From assembly GCA_964019135.1 (NCBI GenBank), contig OZ025248.1, positions 44,881,670-44,945,669 of the forward strand: 64,000 nucleotides of DNA, written 5' to 3'. Position numbers and translations under genes: made by a program. The notes beneath the pieces were generated by a model, which saw nothing but the letters and a program-made list of their open reading frames with translations, was not told the DNA's origin and did no database searches. This DNA is from Arenicola marina (taxonomy: Eukaryota; Annelida; Polychaeta; Arenicolidae). This document shows positions 21,535 to 32,095 of this stretch, piece after piece (position 1 is the first letter of the stretch; every line of letters begins with the position of its first letter).

Positions 21535-21660
21535 TTTACATAAGTTAATGAACTCGGAAAACGACATTACCGGAAGACAACGGGTCCTCAGGCTTCGCCC
21601 TCGGACTCCATTATAATCCGGTAATGTCGTTCATCGGACATTAACTTACACAAAGCGTCC
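21535..21660. repeat. Foldback sequence with CGACATTACCGG arms
   Basis: The arms contain AAGTTAATG and CGACATTACCGG in inverted orientation (around 21541-21581 and 21612-21650), with a GC-rich loop GGCTTCGCCCTCGGACTCC. It looks like a small foldback or MITE-type element. I see no target duplication. Confidence 0.7.
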
Positions 21661-22287
21661 TGAATATACAACCAAGCGTAGTTCATGCCACATAACATTT
21701 CGAGGAGTAATTTCTGGGGTGTTCTACCTGCAATTAAATTTGATGTGACAGCAGTAGCAATAGATACGGTAGATGTGCACTGGGGGCAAGCTCAAAGCGG
21801 AATACTCTGCACCGAGCTATCTCCCCAGCGGCTTCTCACCCAGAGCCAAGCTTCTAGCGTAGCTATAGACCGTACACTGCATAGATTTGGATATAGCCAT
21901 GATTTTACCTGGACCGGTCATCAGGTCATGGACAGGGAGCCCCAACATGATGCCAATTATATCAGTTTGATGCGGCAGTGTGTCGCAGGTTACGTTAGAT
22001 AGGATCGGTTGAGCGGACGTTAAATGTATACATAGGAGTTTCTGGTTTGTGTTGTTCATGTCAGGGTTGGTGCTACATGGAACTGGTGAGTTTGTTGTTT
22101 GCGTAAGTTCAGGCGTGGTCAACCGGCTGCATAGAACCGGATAGGTTTGGGAATGCCTCGTGGTTTTAATGTGGTCTAGGTTCAAGCCTTTCTCGTATTT
22201 GTATCGAATTTCACAGCATAGAATAAAGTAATGAATCGACTGAACTTTTAGTGTTGCTAGTTCATGTCATATCTCATTCCTATATCT

Positions 22288-22294
22288 AAATATA

Positions 22295-22328
<34 letters not shown>

Positions 22329-22330
22329 TG
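22288..22330. repeat. (TA)n microsatellite in a palindrome
   Basis: A run of TA is flanked by ATACTAA and TTAGTGTAT, forming a near-perfect palindrome. Confidence 0.9.
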
Positions 22331-22659
22331 TATTCACAAAGTATGTCCTAATTGTGGGGATGAACCCCTTTGGTTTCATAGTTTCGATAAAAAAATCATT
22401 TATCTTTAATGAGAGGTGGACAATAAAGTGACAATAGTAGCAATGCCATCATGGCATTTCGCCGAATCAAAACAAGAATACTGCACATTAACCGATAGAG
22501 GCGACTGCTTGAGGTAAATTTCATCCGAAGATGTCGTAATCTTAGGTAACTATTTATTCTGTTGCATTCCTATTGATGTTGTGAAGTGAAAATACGTCGG
22601 CGATTAGTTTGCAATACGTAAGTTCCAAATTGCTACTGTTTCATACTCGTTTCCCAAAC

Positions 22660-22750
22660 ATGTGCGTCTCACTCTACCAGCAGATGGCGCTCGTTCCTCA
22701 CACGACGACAATGGCTAAAGCGGAACGCCCTCTGCCGGGAGATCGTATGC
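22660..22750 (-). promoter_or_regulatory. Inverted copy of the CTCF-like intron module
   Basis: On the minus strand this reads GATCTCCCGGCAGAGGGCGT + TCC (22744-22722), an exact 23-mer match to the small-protein gene introns. It continues with GTGAGGAAC and CATCTGCTGG in the same order. CCAGCAGATGGCGC (22677-22690, plus strand) fits the known CTCF core consensus. Binding is inferred. Confidence 0.6.
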
Positions 22751-22759
22751 GTCTGTGAC

Positions 22760-24387
22760 AGGATCGGCAAATGCGCTTTTGGCCTTGTCGCCAAATTTAG
22801 TTCACTGCCATTGGGGGCGTTGGTTTTCGAAAACAACTCTTTCGATTACCTCACAAGTTGTGAACCAGTTTGAGCTTTGTTGATTTGATCGGGACCCAAG
22901 CAGGCTGCTTACTAGCGAAACTACGAATCGACCGATTGTTTCTTTCTACTCATTATTTATGTCTACTCATTATTTATGACTAAGCTTCCTCCTGCTCATC
23001 GGCTTAAACTCAACAAAAGGCACCCAACTATGAGAAAAATACACGCCCTCGACAAGAGATACATACACACTGCATCAAAGCGTACCTGTCAATCTTCTGA
23101 CATCATTGGGCAAGTTTCAAATAGAGCTCAGATACAATGCGCCCAGAAAAAGAACCCATCGAACTTCAAGGTGGAGTTGCAGAGCACGATCGACCGCCGC
23201 CAACAATTGTTACGAGGCATATCCACTAATGAAGTAACCCTAATTTGGAAATAGCAGCGCATTCTAAATGGTGTAAAATATTGATAAATAACATATAATT
23301 ATTATGCATAGATACTTACGGGCTATCCCCACGTATTTTAGAAGATTCCTCGTCCAGAGCTTAATATCATGATGCGTGACCAAGTTACTCTCGCTTAGGC
23401 GGTCCATCGCTGTCGATCGCGGTCGATCGTGCTCCGCAACTCAACTACATTTTGCTACTTTGACGAACGAGTCTATAGTGATTTCGTGGAATAAAAACTC
23501 CCATTGAAACACACTCTTATTTGTTTATCTTCCATAAATAATGTCAACTTGGAGCTAAAGTAGATTGTACGTCAGAGAAAACCCTCGAAAGGTGTCGACG
23601 TCCAAATCAACTCGGCGCTACGCCAAATATTACATTCTTTGGCTACGCGCCTTCGGGGGACGGGGCTAAAAACGAACTGCTATTCTTATTCAGCGAAATA
23701 GTAATTATATTTAGGCAATCCAGTGCCTTATAACTTTGTTTTGTCCTTGTGATGTGTATCATTGTACTCTACGTGTGTGTAAGTAAAACTGAGCTCGTCG
23801 AACTTTTCATCGTAGGATTGTCGTCGAAACAGGATTTGCATTTACTGATGGTATAAAAATATAGAATATAGGATTTCCTATAGGGCCACACCATAATCGG
23901 CTCTCGTTGAGAAACTCTTGAAACGCCGAAGACGTGAATAACAAAGAGTAATAACAAAGACCTAACGAGGACTGCGATAAGCAAATCGTATTACCACAAC
24001 AAAAACTGCAAATCCATCGTCTTTCACAGACGGACGGATGCCAACTCAAGACTTATATGAAGAGAAGTCCAGGCGGCCCCGCCGGTTCGCTTGTTTCCAT
24101 TTGGTTCAAACAGCACACTGCCACTGGAGTTAAAGTAACTGAATTTAAAAACGTTGCTAATGATGTTATGCATATCTACAGTATGTATATAAACAAAAGC
24201 AGAATTTAACGTAATTCAACTGATTGTGGGACCATGTCTTTGCCTCCGGAGAGAAATATGAACATGATCACGACGATCTCCGAACAGCTTATTATTAGAG
24301 ACCCCCCCCCCCCCCCCACTTTTTTATGTAAAGGGGGCAAAAGCAACCAGTCTTGTTGAGAACACATTGCCGACACTGGGACCCGTT
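22760..24387. other. Gene-free stretch before the transposon
   Basis: It holds an imperfect ~30-bp inverted repeat (23170-23201 with 23414-23446, containing GAGCACGATCGACCG) and a poly-C run at 24301-24317. The short ORF at 22976-23254 overlaps one arm and has no recognised similarity. Confidence 0.5.
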
Positions 24388-24612
24388 TAGTGGAGCAGAT
24401 AAGTGAAAAAATCGTTCACATTGTGAGACAAGCACCAAATTTGGCATGGACGTTCCCCTGGGTCTAGTTTAAAAAAAAAGCCCGTTAGCCACTTAAACAT
24501 TCAAAATGGCGGCCATTTTTCAAGATGGCTGCCATTTTCACCATAAAAATACGATTTTTGCCATTAAAGTTGACTGAGTAGTCCGAATTTAATTATTTTG
24601 ATGTCGATTTAT
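24388..24612. repeat. Left TIR of the Academ-like element
   Basis: It matches the inverted right end over ~220 bp, including ATCGTTCACATTGTGAGACA, CCAAATTTGGCATGGACGTT, AAGCCCGTTAGCCACTTAAA and ACTGAGTAGTCCGA. The inner part also holds a small palindrome AATGGCGGCCATTTTTCAAG. Confidence 0.93.
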
Positions 24613-24979
24613 ATGTTTTAGACCACACCAAAACCGAATTAGCAGATCTTAAAACCACCAGAGAACTGTTATACCATTTCAATATCGTTTATTTCCAAAA
24701 AGTACATATATAGAATCATACAATATTACAAGATGAATACCAGTTTCAATCAAAGTGTATAAGAGAAATATCCTGCACAATTTGAAGAATGTTCTGGATC
24801 TGCACATAACCCGTGTCCATGTTTTCGTGCTAACAGAAAGTTTCAGAAACTTAATTATCATTTATTCTGTCCATATGGGGCCATATGCCCAAAAAGAGAA
24901 CTATTATGTATGGCATGCGTTGCCCACGTGTCATTCTTGGTAGTTAATGTTCCATTGAATTTATCCACGACAATGCGGA

Positions 24980-26925
24980 CTAATTCTCACATCTGCAACT
25001 GCACAAAGCCGTGCAGGGCAAACCAAAACGATAGCACTTGCACCTGCTACAGCATTCGGTTTTGCAGCCACACTTTGTCAGCTGTTGGCAACTTTGTGCA
25101 ATTTGTGGAAGCGTTGTCCAGAAGGTCTGCCACGTTTCACCTTGTTTCGTCCATCCCCAGTCAGCAGGGCTTCGTGTATCAATCTCGCACACTGTTGCCT
25201 GGCCCCATATGCACCCTGCCTGGTAGGCGGCCCGCTTGGCGTGCTAAACGAGGGCTGCCCGAGTTGGTGGAATGGCTTCGTAAGGTCTCTGCTTCCGCGC
25301 AAACATGTCAAGTCTTGCGTCATCAACTCCTGTAGCTGCACTGGACCTGTCATACAGTGTGATTGCAAACTTTTCGAGAACGTTCAGGTCTTCGTCTTCC
25401 ACCACTGGTGGATATTGACTGAGTTTTGTGAAGACATCAGAGGCCTCATGGTATACATCCCAGGTTTGCCATGCATTCTTCTTCCCTTTTCCACGAAAGG
25501 GCGACACAACATCACAACCAGTGAAGGCATGGAAGAAGAGAATGCCCTTGGTCTTCTCTGGTCCAACGGAGGGAGTAAGATCATGAATGGGAATCCACCG
25601 CAGGTTCTGTCCCTGACCAAACGCAAACCACAGCTTCTCCAGACCAATGTCCTGCAAGGCTGACAGAACGCTGACTGCTATGACTAGAACATCTGTGTCA
25701 TTTGCTTTGATCGTGATAACTTTGTTACCCTCTGATGCAGCATGTTTGGCATGCACAAAGATCCGCGTGTCCGCTTCTTCGTGGTTACAGGGACTCATGC
25801 CAGCCAGACCGACTGTTTGCTTGCTCACAACAGTTTCTTCCTTGGTGACGATCACTGTGTTAAGAGTGCACATCTTAACAATTTTGTCAGCCAGAAAGTT
25901 GAAGATCTCGCTCTTGTTGTTGTTGTCTCTCAAAAAGATTCGCCAGTTTGGGGGAATTTTCCCTTTGTCGGTCACCCTGCGTCTGGCACCCACACCACGA
26001 TTTGCCCTTGTCTCAGCCTTCAGACTGGATGACCGGTAGACATCAAACACAATATCGGTCCTTTTGTACTTGGCAGAATATGCTTGTACTGTAGGGAACA
26101 CGTCTAAGGTTGCATATTCTTCAAACGTCCTTGAGGTTCGTGGTGGCAAGGAGTTCACCAAGGTTGAACCGTCAATGATGATGACATCAGCATCTGGTTC
26201 AGCGTCTGGAAGTGTAACATGAGCCTGAAGAATGACAGCAAGCTGAGACTTCTGACATGTGTGAAGTTTTCCACTGTCACTTAATGCAGCGGGGAAAGAT
26301 TGGTTCTCATGTCGAAAGAACTCCCGAAGGTCACACTCTCTGGACTGGCAGGATATGAACAACTTGGAGAAGAGATGATAGTCCTCTTTCAGAACCTTTT
26401 GCTTTGGATCGCCAGAAGCCTGTTCTTGACGAAAGAAGTCCATCTTGTTCCTCTTCATTGGTTCGTAGAAAGTGCATTCCTCATCATTTTCTAAACCTTT
26501 CATAAAGCTGTGGAATCGGACTCTGCCTTTCTCATAGTGTGTGGCAACCATTTCAGCAGCACTGGGATGGGCAATGGTTTTGGTGTCCAGCGTAAGTAGG
26601 TCTCTTGTTTCTTCTTGGAACGGATTGCCCATATCCCTCATCGCCTTGTACAACCTGTCTACGTTCTCAAAGAATACTCGTTGAGCCCGTTCTGTCTGCT
26701 CATGGTGCCTGCCACGTTCGTTTGTGTCTTTAGCTGCTGATGCTGCCTGGTATTGAGCAACCAGGCGACTGACTTCAGGACAAGCTATCATCCATCTTCT
26801 CAGCGCTGATGGGTCTTCAGTCACACCAACAGCACCACCGTCACCTTTGATAAGGGCATTGGCTTGCTCGTGAGCTTGGTCGATGGCCATTGCTGAGAAT
26901 TCTCGGCTCGATTTGAATACCACAA
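24980..26925 (-). pseudogene. Academ-like transposase, C-terminal XPG-like part, with in-frame stop
   Basis: It continues after the frameshift with AMAIDQAHEQANALIKGDGG. It then shows acidic motifs typical of XPG/FEN1 nucleases (IIIDGS, EEADTRI, NDTDVLVI) and a helix-hairpin-like FTGCDVVSPFRGKGKKNAW. A TAG at 25246-25244 interrupts the frame. The same frame then continues through HAKRAAYQAG and WGQA to a Cys-rich C-terminus (CGCKTECCSRCKCYRFGLPC) ending at 24980. The stop is thus a point nonsense change, not the natural end. Catalytic acidic residues seem retained. Confidence 0.8.
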
Positions 26926-29325
26926 TTTCCCATTGTGAAACTGCAATGCCAGCTGGGGGTGTCTCTGTTCTAGGGTCACCTTGTCCCGGAGATGAATGGG
27001 AAGCCATCGCGCGTAGTTCATATTGTTGTTGGCGAAGAATAAGGGTATCAATTCAGAAAGCGCTTGACAGTACAGGGGGTGTTCGCGTGATTCTGTGCAG
27101 TATTCGTTGTAGGCTTCCTTCAAGAGTTTGTACAGACAACTTGCTGTAACCTGGTGCATTTGACGCGTTCTCGTGACACTGGAAGCAGACAGAAATGAGT
27201 CTGCCGTTCCAGATGAGGCTACGCCTGCCTCCACGAGGGCCCCTGTCCACCCACTGTCCTTGAGCATAGTCCCAATGGACTTCAGCGCAGCCATCTCAAT
27301 ATGCAAGCCTCCAAACATGATGACAAACTTGTCTTCACCATAATGCTCGGGCCAATGCCACTGTATCTGCTTGGCTAATGCATAGATTGGCTGGTCCGCA
27401 GCCATGACGGGAACCTGACCTGGGTCGAGAAATGCAACGGTGTCCTTGATCTTGTCCATCACATGTCTTATGGTGGCCACTGAGTGTGCTTGGTCACGAA
27501 GAAGAGGTAACAGCGATGCAATGCTGATCTCAAATCTTGTACCTCTCTTCTTCGATGCATGGTAGGCTGACCAAGTGACGTTCACTTTACTGTCTACTTC
27601 TTGAGTGACGTTGACCTTTTCTAACCACTCATACTCAAGTGTCAGTTGCAGTCTGGGCAAGACTGTTACAGGGACAGTCGGCGTTTCAACTTTCGGAGGG
27701 ACAGGCTTCTTCTTAGTAAAGAAAGCAGGACGGACATTTGTGAATGAGTCAGGAAGTTCTGGGACTCTCTTACCCTTGCTCCCTGTCAGTTGGAGTTCCC
27801 GCTTTACACCTTGATTGTCTGGGGATGGGTGCTGGAAGAGAGAAACACTAGTCCCATGGAAAGATGTGGTTGCTGTCGTTGCCGTTGGGTTATGATCTAT
27901 GTTGTCCATAGCAGCTGTGGTGAAGAGACCCCTTCGCAGCACAGGTGGACATACTAAACCATCCTCTACGTATTTGCTGACAACCGCATCTCCAAGCTGT
28001 GCAGAGACTTCAAGCACTCGATCATATGAGATGCTGAGACCGTGTTCATGAAGCATTTCTACTATATGTCTTTTTCGTGTCTTGGCATACACAGATAGTC
28101 CCACGAAGACAGGAAATGGCGTCTCACGATCTTTTGAATGCCTGTGAGCTGCTGTTCCTTCCTGATACCGCGCATAGCAGTTGTACTGTAGTAGCTGTGC
28201 TAATGCTAGGTCAGTCTTTGATGCACCAAATCTCAGTTGCGATTTGATGTCAGCTCCATGTTCAATCATGCCCACAAATTGAAGAAGAGTCGACGGAATT
28301 GAGTCTTCAACACATCCTTCATGGAAGGTTCCATCAAATGTTGACTTGTGATCAACCATGCGTCCACGCAAGATCTTGGCTGCTCTGGCAAGCGTCATAG
28401 ACTCAGAAAAGTTTGTGGCGTCTGACAGGGCTGAACCAACGTCTAGTTTGAAAGCTAGAATGAGATCCTGTCCCTGCTTGTGAGCTTCAAGCTCAGGAAG
28501 TTCTGCCAAAAGTTTGTCCTTCAGCCTAGTGGCGTTGACATCTGGTGTAGCCACACCCAGCTGTTCAAGACGCTGCTTATATATGCTGAGCAGGTCTGCC
28601 AATCTGAATATAGCAGGACCGTCGCTAATAGCTTTCATGTCGACTATGTAGGCTAGTAGCTCCGAAAAGACTTGTGGATATACTTCATTCAGGGAGTTCT
28701 GGCCCTTCTCATTCGCAATATTTGTGAAGTAAGATCTTTCTTTGTTGTACAAGGCTGTCAAACAAGAACGATGGTACCTCAGCTCTTGTGCCACAGCATC
28801 TCCACCACTCAGTTTGGCAAGCAGCTTTCCATCATTTAAGTTTCGTGCGCATTCGTTTATCCTGTTATCCAGCTGCATTGTCATGGCTTGCCTCAGTTCA
28901 GATATTGGAGTCTCCTTCTCACATAAAAAGCACTTTGGACCTTCAAGGCTGGTTCTTCGCATTTTGCTGCTTCCTTCTTTCGTGTTACTTTGAGTGGATG
29001 CCCGTTTTTGTGCCCGCTCCAGCTTCGTGTTGTTGAACATTAGGCGACAGCTCCGATGGTATTTTGCATGGTTCCTTCTCAACGTTTCTTCTAAGCCACC
29101 ACCTTCATCTAATCGGGATGGATCCAAGGCAATTGGAAGTTCGTTGATTGCTTGAAAGAGTGGAACGTTTGACGCAAGCATGCAGTAGCCATCATATCCA
29201 GTATTACAGGCGTAGTGGGTAGGAGGAGATTTGAGATCTTCATCGTTCTTGTCAGTCTGACACAGACAACATTTGTTCCAGTCAGTTTTTGATGTTGAGC
29301 TTAATGGAGCCAAACTGAACATCAT
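26921..29325 (-). pseudogene. Academ-like transposase, N-terminal part, up to the frameshift
   Basis: The ATG at 29325 opens a long frame. Residues ~19-75 contain CCLC and HRSC spaced as a C2HC-like unit, and a second CFLC...YHRSC unit follows at ~130-190. The rest is helical with no motif I recognise until NMNYARWLPIHLRD near the end. The frame then leaves the family reading after FHNGK, and the continuation VVFKSSREFSAMAIDQAHEQ is found in another frame. A one-base deletion at about 26920-26930 explains this. Confidence 0.85.
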
Positions 29326-29639
29326 GTGAGATGATGAATGGTTCTAGGCCTAGGGATTATCCTTTTTACCACCTTGGACCGTAGAAATATGGTGACGCAT
29401 ATTCAGGATACAATACTAGAAATAGTCATTTAAGTTCCGTGGGATCTGTACATCAGCCGGATCATTGAAGCCCTGTTACTTTTGGCTCAGCTCGTCCGCA
29501 CTGGCGCGTCCTGTCGAATCAGGCGCGGCTATCTAACTATACATCCAGCTACAAACTGATCCGATGGGGCTCATTAGATAGTGTGATAGGCCTAGCTATA
29601 GCGATAGGGGTGGGAGTGGGCGCATGCACCAGATTACCA

Positions 29640-29860
29640 GGGGTCAGCGCAAGGCGCACCTCGCGCGGGCTGGGCAGTCTGGGAGGAGAAAGTAGGTCAC
29701 TCCCCAACCAGGGAGAACAGGCTGCTCTACAGTTTCGGGCAGTCGAGTGCAGGTCACTCTTACTATCTGTAAATTGTGAGCGCAGGCTGCCCTACGAAAG
29801 TAGATCACTCTCCAAACTTTGAGTTTAGGCTGTCCCACGAATGTAGGTCACCATCTCAAG
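29640..29860. repeat. Degenerate ~60-bp tandem repeat in the transposon 5' region
   Basis: About four imperfect units share GGCAGTCTGGGAG / GGCTGCCCTACGAAAGTAG and GGTCACTC. They lie between the right TIR and the ORF start. Confidence 0.6.
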
Positions 29861-29984
29861 TTGTAGAGCTAATATCTATCAGGAAGCCGCAAAATTTGTC
29901 AGTAAATATGTCGTAAATAGTGGCAAGAAGCTTCTGAGAAGTTTAGGTATTGCAGATTCAGCTTCTCCACGGTAAAACACGTAT

Positions 29985-30209
29985 GATTCGATGCCAAAAT
30001 AATTAAAATCGGACTACTCAGTCTACTTTAATGGCAAATATTGTAATTTCATGGCGGCCATCTTGAAAAATGGCCGCCATTTTGATATTTTTAAGTGGCT
30101 AACGGGCTTTTTTGGAAAACTGGTCCCAGGGGAACGTCCATGCCAAATTTGGTGCTTGTCTCACAATGTGAACGATTCCGCTAAAAAAACACCTTTATCT
30201 GCTCCACTA
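29985..30209. repeat. Right TIR of the Academ-like element
   Basis: This is the inverted counterpart of the left TIR with scattered mismatches and small indels; the outer ~15 bases are identical. Confidence 0.93.
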
Positions 30210-30559
30210 GTTGAAATAGGCATACTCAGGCGCGGATAAAGTGTCGGGTGGGAGTCGTACGGGAGGGGGGGTGGGAGTCGTAGGGGAGAGGGGGTGTGTG
30301 GGGGGGGCATCTTTGAGCTTGGATGCTACTTTTGTAGTAGTAGTAGCTGTATACGACATTTTAGGTGTGGACCCCTCCCCTCCTTTTGCAATGCTCCCCC
30401 CCCACCTTCCCCGGCCCTAACATTTTCGGGTCCGTGCCTGCTTGGGTGTTTCATGGAAGCCTACGCAGCGCCACCGCGCGGGAAACCTCATATTTTATGG
30501 CTGGTTCCGCGGGTACCCCCTGATGCCTGAGGGAGCGGAGATTTGTGAAGAAAAATATA

Positions 30560-30815
30560 CACCTATATAGCGGACATTTATGATGCAAAAGATACCCCTA
30601 TAGAGTGGATATTTCAAAACTTAGAACATGTGCTTGCATAGAGCGGGTTGCCGCGAAAAATATCCCTTCCGAGCGGGTTTTGTTGGTAAAACGCCCCGAC
30701 CGAGCGCATTTGGGCGGTAAAACGCCCCACCAACGCATTTGGGCGGTGAAAAAAGGGGCGGCTTTACCGCGGAACCCTTCCGCCCACAGCAATGTATTAA
30801 GTACCCCCCCCCCCC
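30560..30815. repeat. Dispersed repeat with GATACCCCTATAGAG core, uninterrupted copy
   Basis: It shares GATACCCCTATAGAG, GCATAGAGCGG, GCGGTGAAAA and CAGCAATGTATTA with 50815-51440 and 58815-59345. Those copies carry an inserted nested element in the middle; this one does not. It ends in a poly-C/A tract. Confidence 0.7.
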
Positions 30816-31024
30816 ACCCCACCCCCGGAGATGTTTCCCTCGCTTTGGCGCTACGGATACGCTCTCGTTGCCGGAAGTGCTGACGTTCAAACGCTGTTGA
30901 GTTGTTCTCGGCCTGTCAGCGGGACTGCCAACCGACTACAATACAGTTTGCCTGCCTTCACAGAACTACAAACCGACCGACCTGGTGACTGCTTATATGT
31001 GAGCAGTTCTTACGCTTTGGTTGC

Positions 31025-31032
31025 TATATAAG
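31025..31032 (+). promoter_or_regulatory. TATA box of copy 0
   Basis: TATATAAG in the same context as the promoters of copies 1 and 2. Confidence 0.65.
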
Positions 31033-31048
31033 GGCGAGGTAAGCCTTG

Positions 31049-31270
31049 CAACAGGTTCATTGCAGCTGTTTCCAATGACCCAGTTATAGCAGTACAAAGC
31101 AGATTGAGACAACCGCGAAGTTCTTAACGTCTTCACAACAATAAATCCAAGGTATGTAAATGTAACAAGGTAATTGCATCTGTTTCCAGTATCCGAAACA
31201 AGTCATTTCGAGACCGACCACGAAGTCAACGCATTTCACTTCGCAACAATAAATCCAAGGTATGTAAATT
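31049..31270 (+). repeat. Tandem duplication of a possible leader exon
   Basis: Two ~110-bp units each begin with an acceptor-like tract (TTGCAG or TTTCCAG after CTGTTTCC) and end AACAATAAATCCAAG|GTATGT, a good donor. They may be alternative non-coding exons downstream of the 31025 TATA box. Confidence 0.6.
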
Positions 31271-31870
31271 AAAATTTGTAATTTGTAAATACTTGGTGAT
31301 ACGACTACTGCCTACTACAAGGCGTAAATAACTGGTCTGAGCGCCGGTCTGCTGTTACTATCGTTTGATGACTTAGCTTCTGGGTTTCGGATAATCCACG
31401 GCCGTCATAGGCCCAGGATTTTGTTATTATTAATACATTAGTGGATACAGGGTCTATACATCTTGACTGATGGCAGTCTCTACCAGTCCCCCCCCCCCCC
31501 CCCTGGCTCGTACATATATGGAAAATAGTCAACTGAATGCACTTTGCATGATTAAGATTACAGCTGGGTTGCGGCAGGGTATTTGTACTGGAAAATGGTA
31601 GCCTGCATGTTGGTGTCAGACTGTGCTGAAAGGGCTGCATTAGTAACTTGTGGTGCTTTTAAGGCCATGGAAAGATGCTGCTTAGCTGGTAATGTTTTAT
31701 AACCTGCATACCAAGCTAGAATAATCCGGGATTGTTAACGCTCCAATGCTGTAGAGTTGTTCTCGGTCTGTCAGCGGGACCACCAACCGACTACAACAAC
31801 GGTTTCAAGTGCCTGATCTATAAACCGACCGACCCCCTGACTGTTAATATGCGAGCAGTTCTTAAGTGGC

Positions 31871-31878
31871 TATATAAG
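31871..31878 (+). promoter_or_regulatory. TATA box of copy 1
   Basis: GGCTATATAAGGACCGGG lies ~55 bases upstream of the uORF. The preceding ~130 bp, with CAGCGGGACCACCAACCGAC and GCGAGCAGTTCTTAA, are conserved among copies 0, 1 and 2. Confidence 0.75.
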
Positions 31879-31928
31879 GACCGGGTAGTCACAACTCAGC
31901 GTTCGACAACAAATTCATAATTTTGACC

Positions 31929-31961
31929 ATGCTGACCGTCGATCCAGGCAGTCTTTGCTAA
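31929..31961 (+). other. Conserved uORF in the copy 1 leader (10 residues)
   Basis: An ATG opens MLTVDPGSLC and TAA. The leader exon then ends at 31966 before GTACGT. Copy 2 has the same uORF with one residue changed. Confidence 0.6.
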
Positions 31962-32095
31962 ACTAAGTACGTCACTATGTGATCGTTGATATAGTCTTTT
32001 TCATCAATTGCTTCTGTTTTTATATTCACGGCAATCCACAGACCAGCCTGTTATAAACTTACGTTATTGAATATTAATTGCAACTATTTTCAGCG

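Larger units (their letters stand above)
24388..30209 (-). mobile_element. TIR DNA transposon, Academ-like (XPG-type nuclease), inactivated
   Basis: The element is 5.8 kb. The ends TAGTGGAGCAGATAA (left) and its complement (right) begin long inverted repeats, about 24388-24612 and 29985-30209. Flanking GTT occurs at 24385-24387 and 30210-30212, giving a 3-bp target duplication. A long minus-strand coding region (29325-24980) encodes two N-terminal Cys/His zinc-binding-like motifs, a central region, an XPG/FEN1-like region and a Cys-rich C-terminus. An XPG-like nuclease with 3-4-bp duplications is how the Academ superfamily is described. Assignment from memory of motifs is probable but not certain. 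Confidence 0.8.
30880..31725 (+). pseudogene. Small-protein gene family, copy 0 (promoter and intron remnants, no coding exon)
   Basis: The sequence 30885-31040 matches the promoter of copy 1 (CTGTCAGCGGGAC, CCAACCGACTACAA, ACCGACCGACC, GAGCAGTTCTTA, then TATATAAG). Fragments of the family introns follow: GGCCCAGGATTTTGTTATTA near 31412 and GGCCATGGAAAG near 31662. No counterpart of the coding exons is present. Two tandem ~110-bp segments right after the promoter look like duplicated leader exons. Confidence 0.7.

Noticed and set aside
25085..25663. 192-codon plus-strand ORF
   Set aside because: Shadow of the transposase on the opposite strand.
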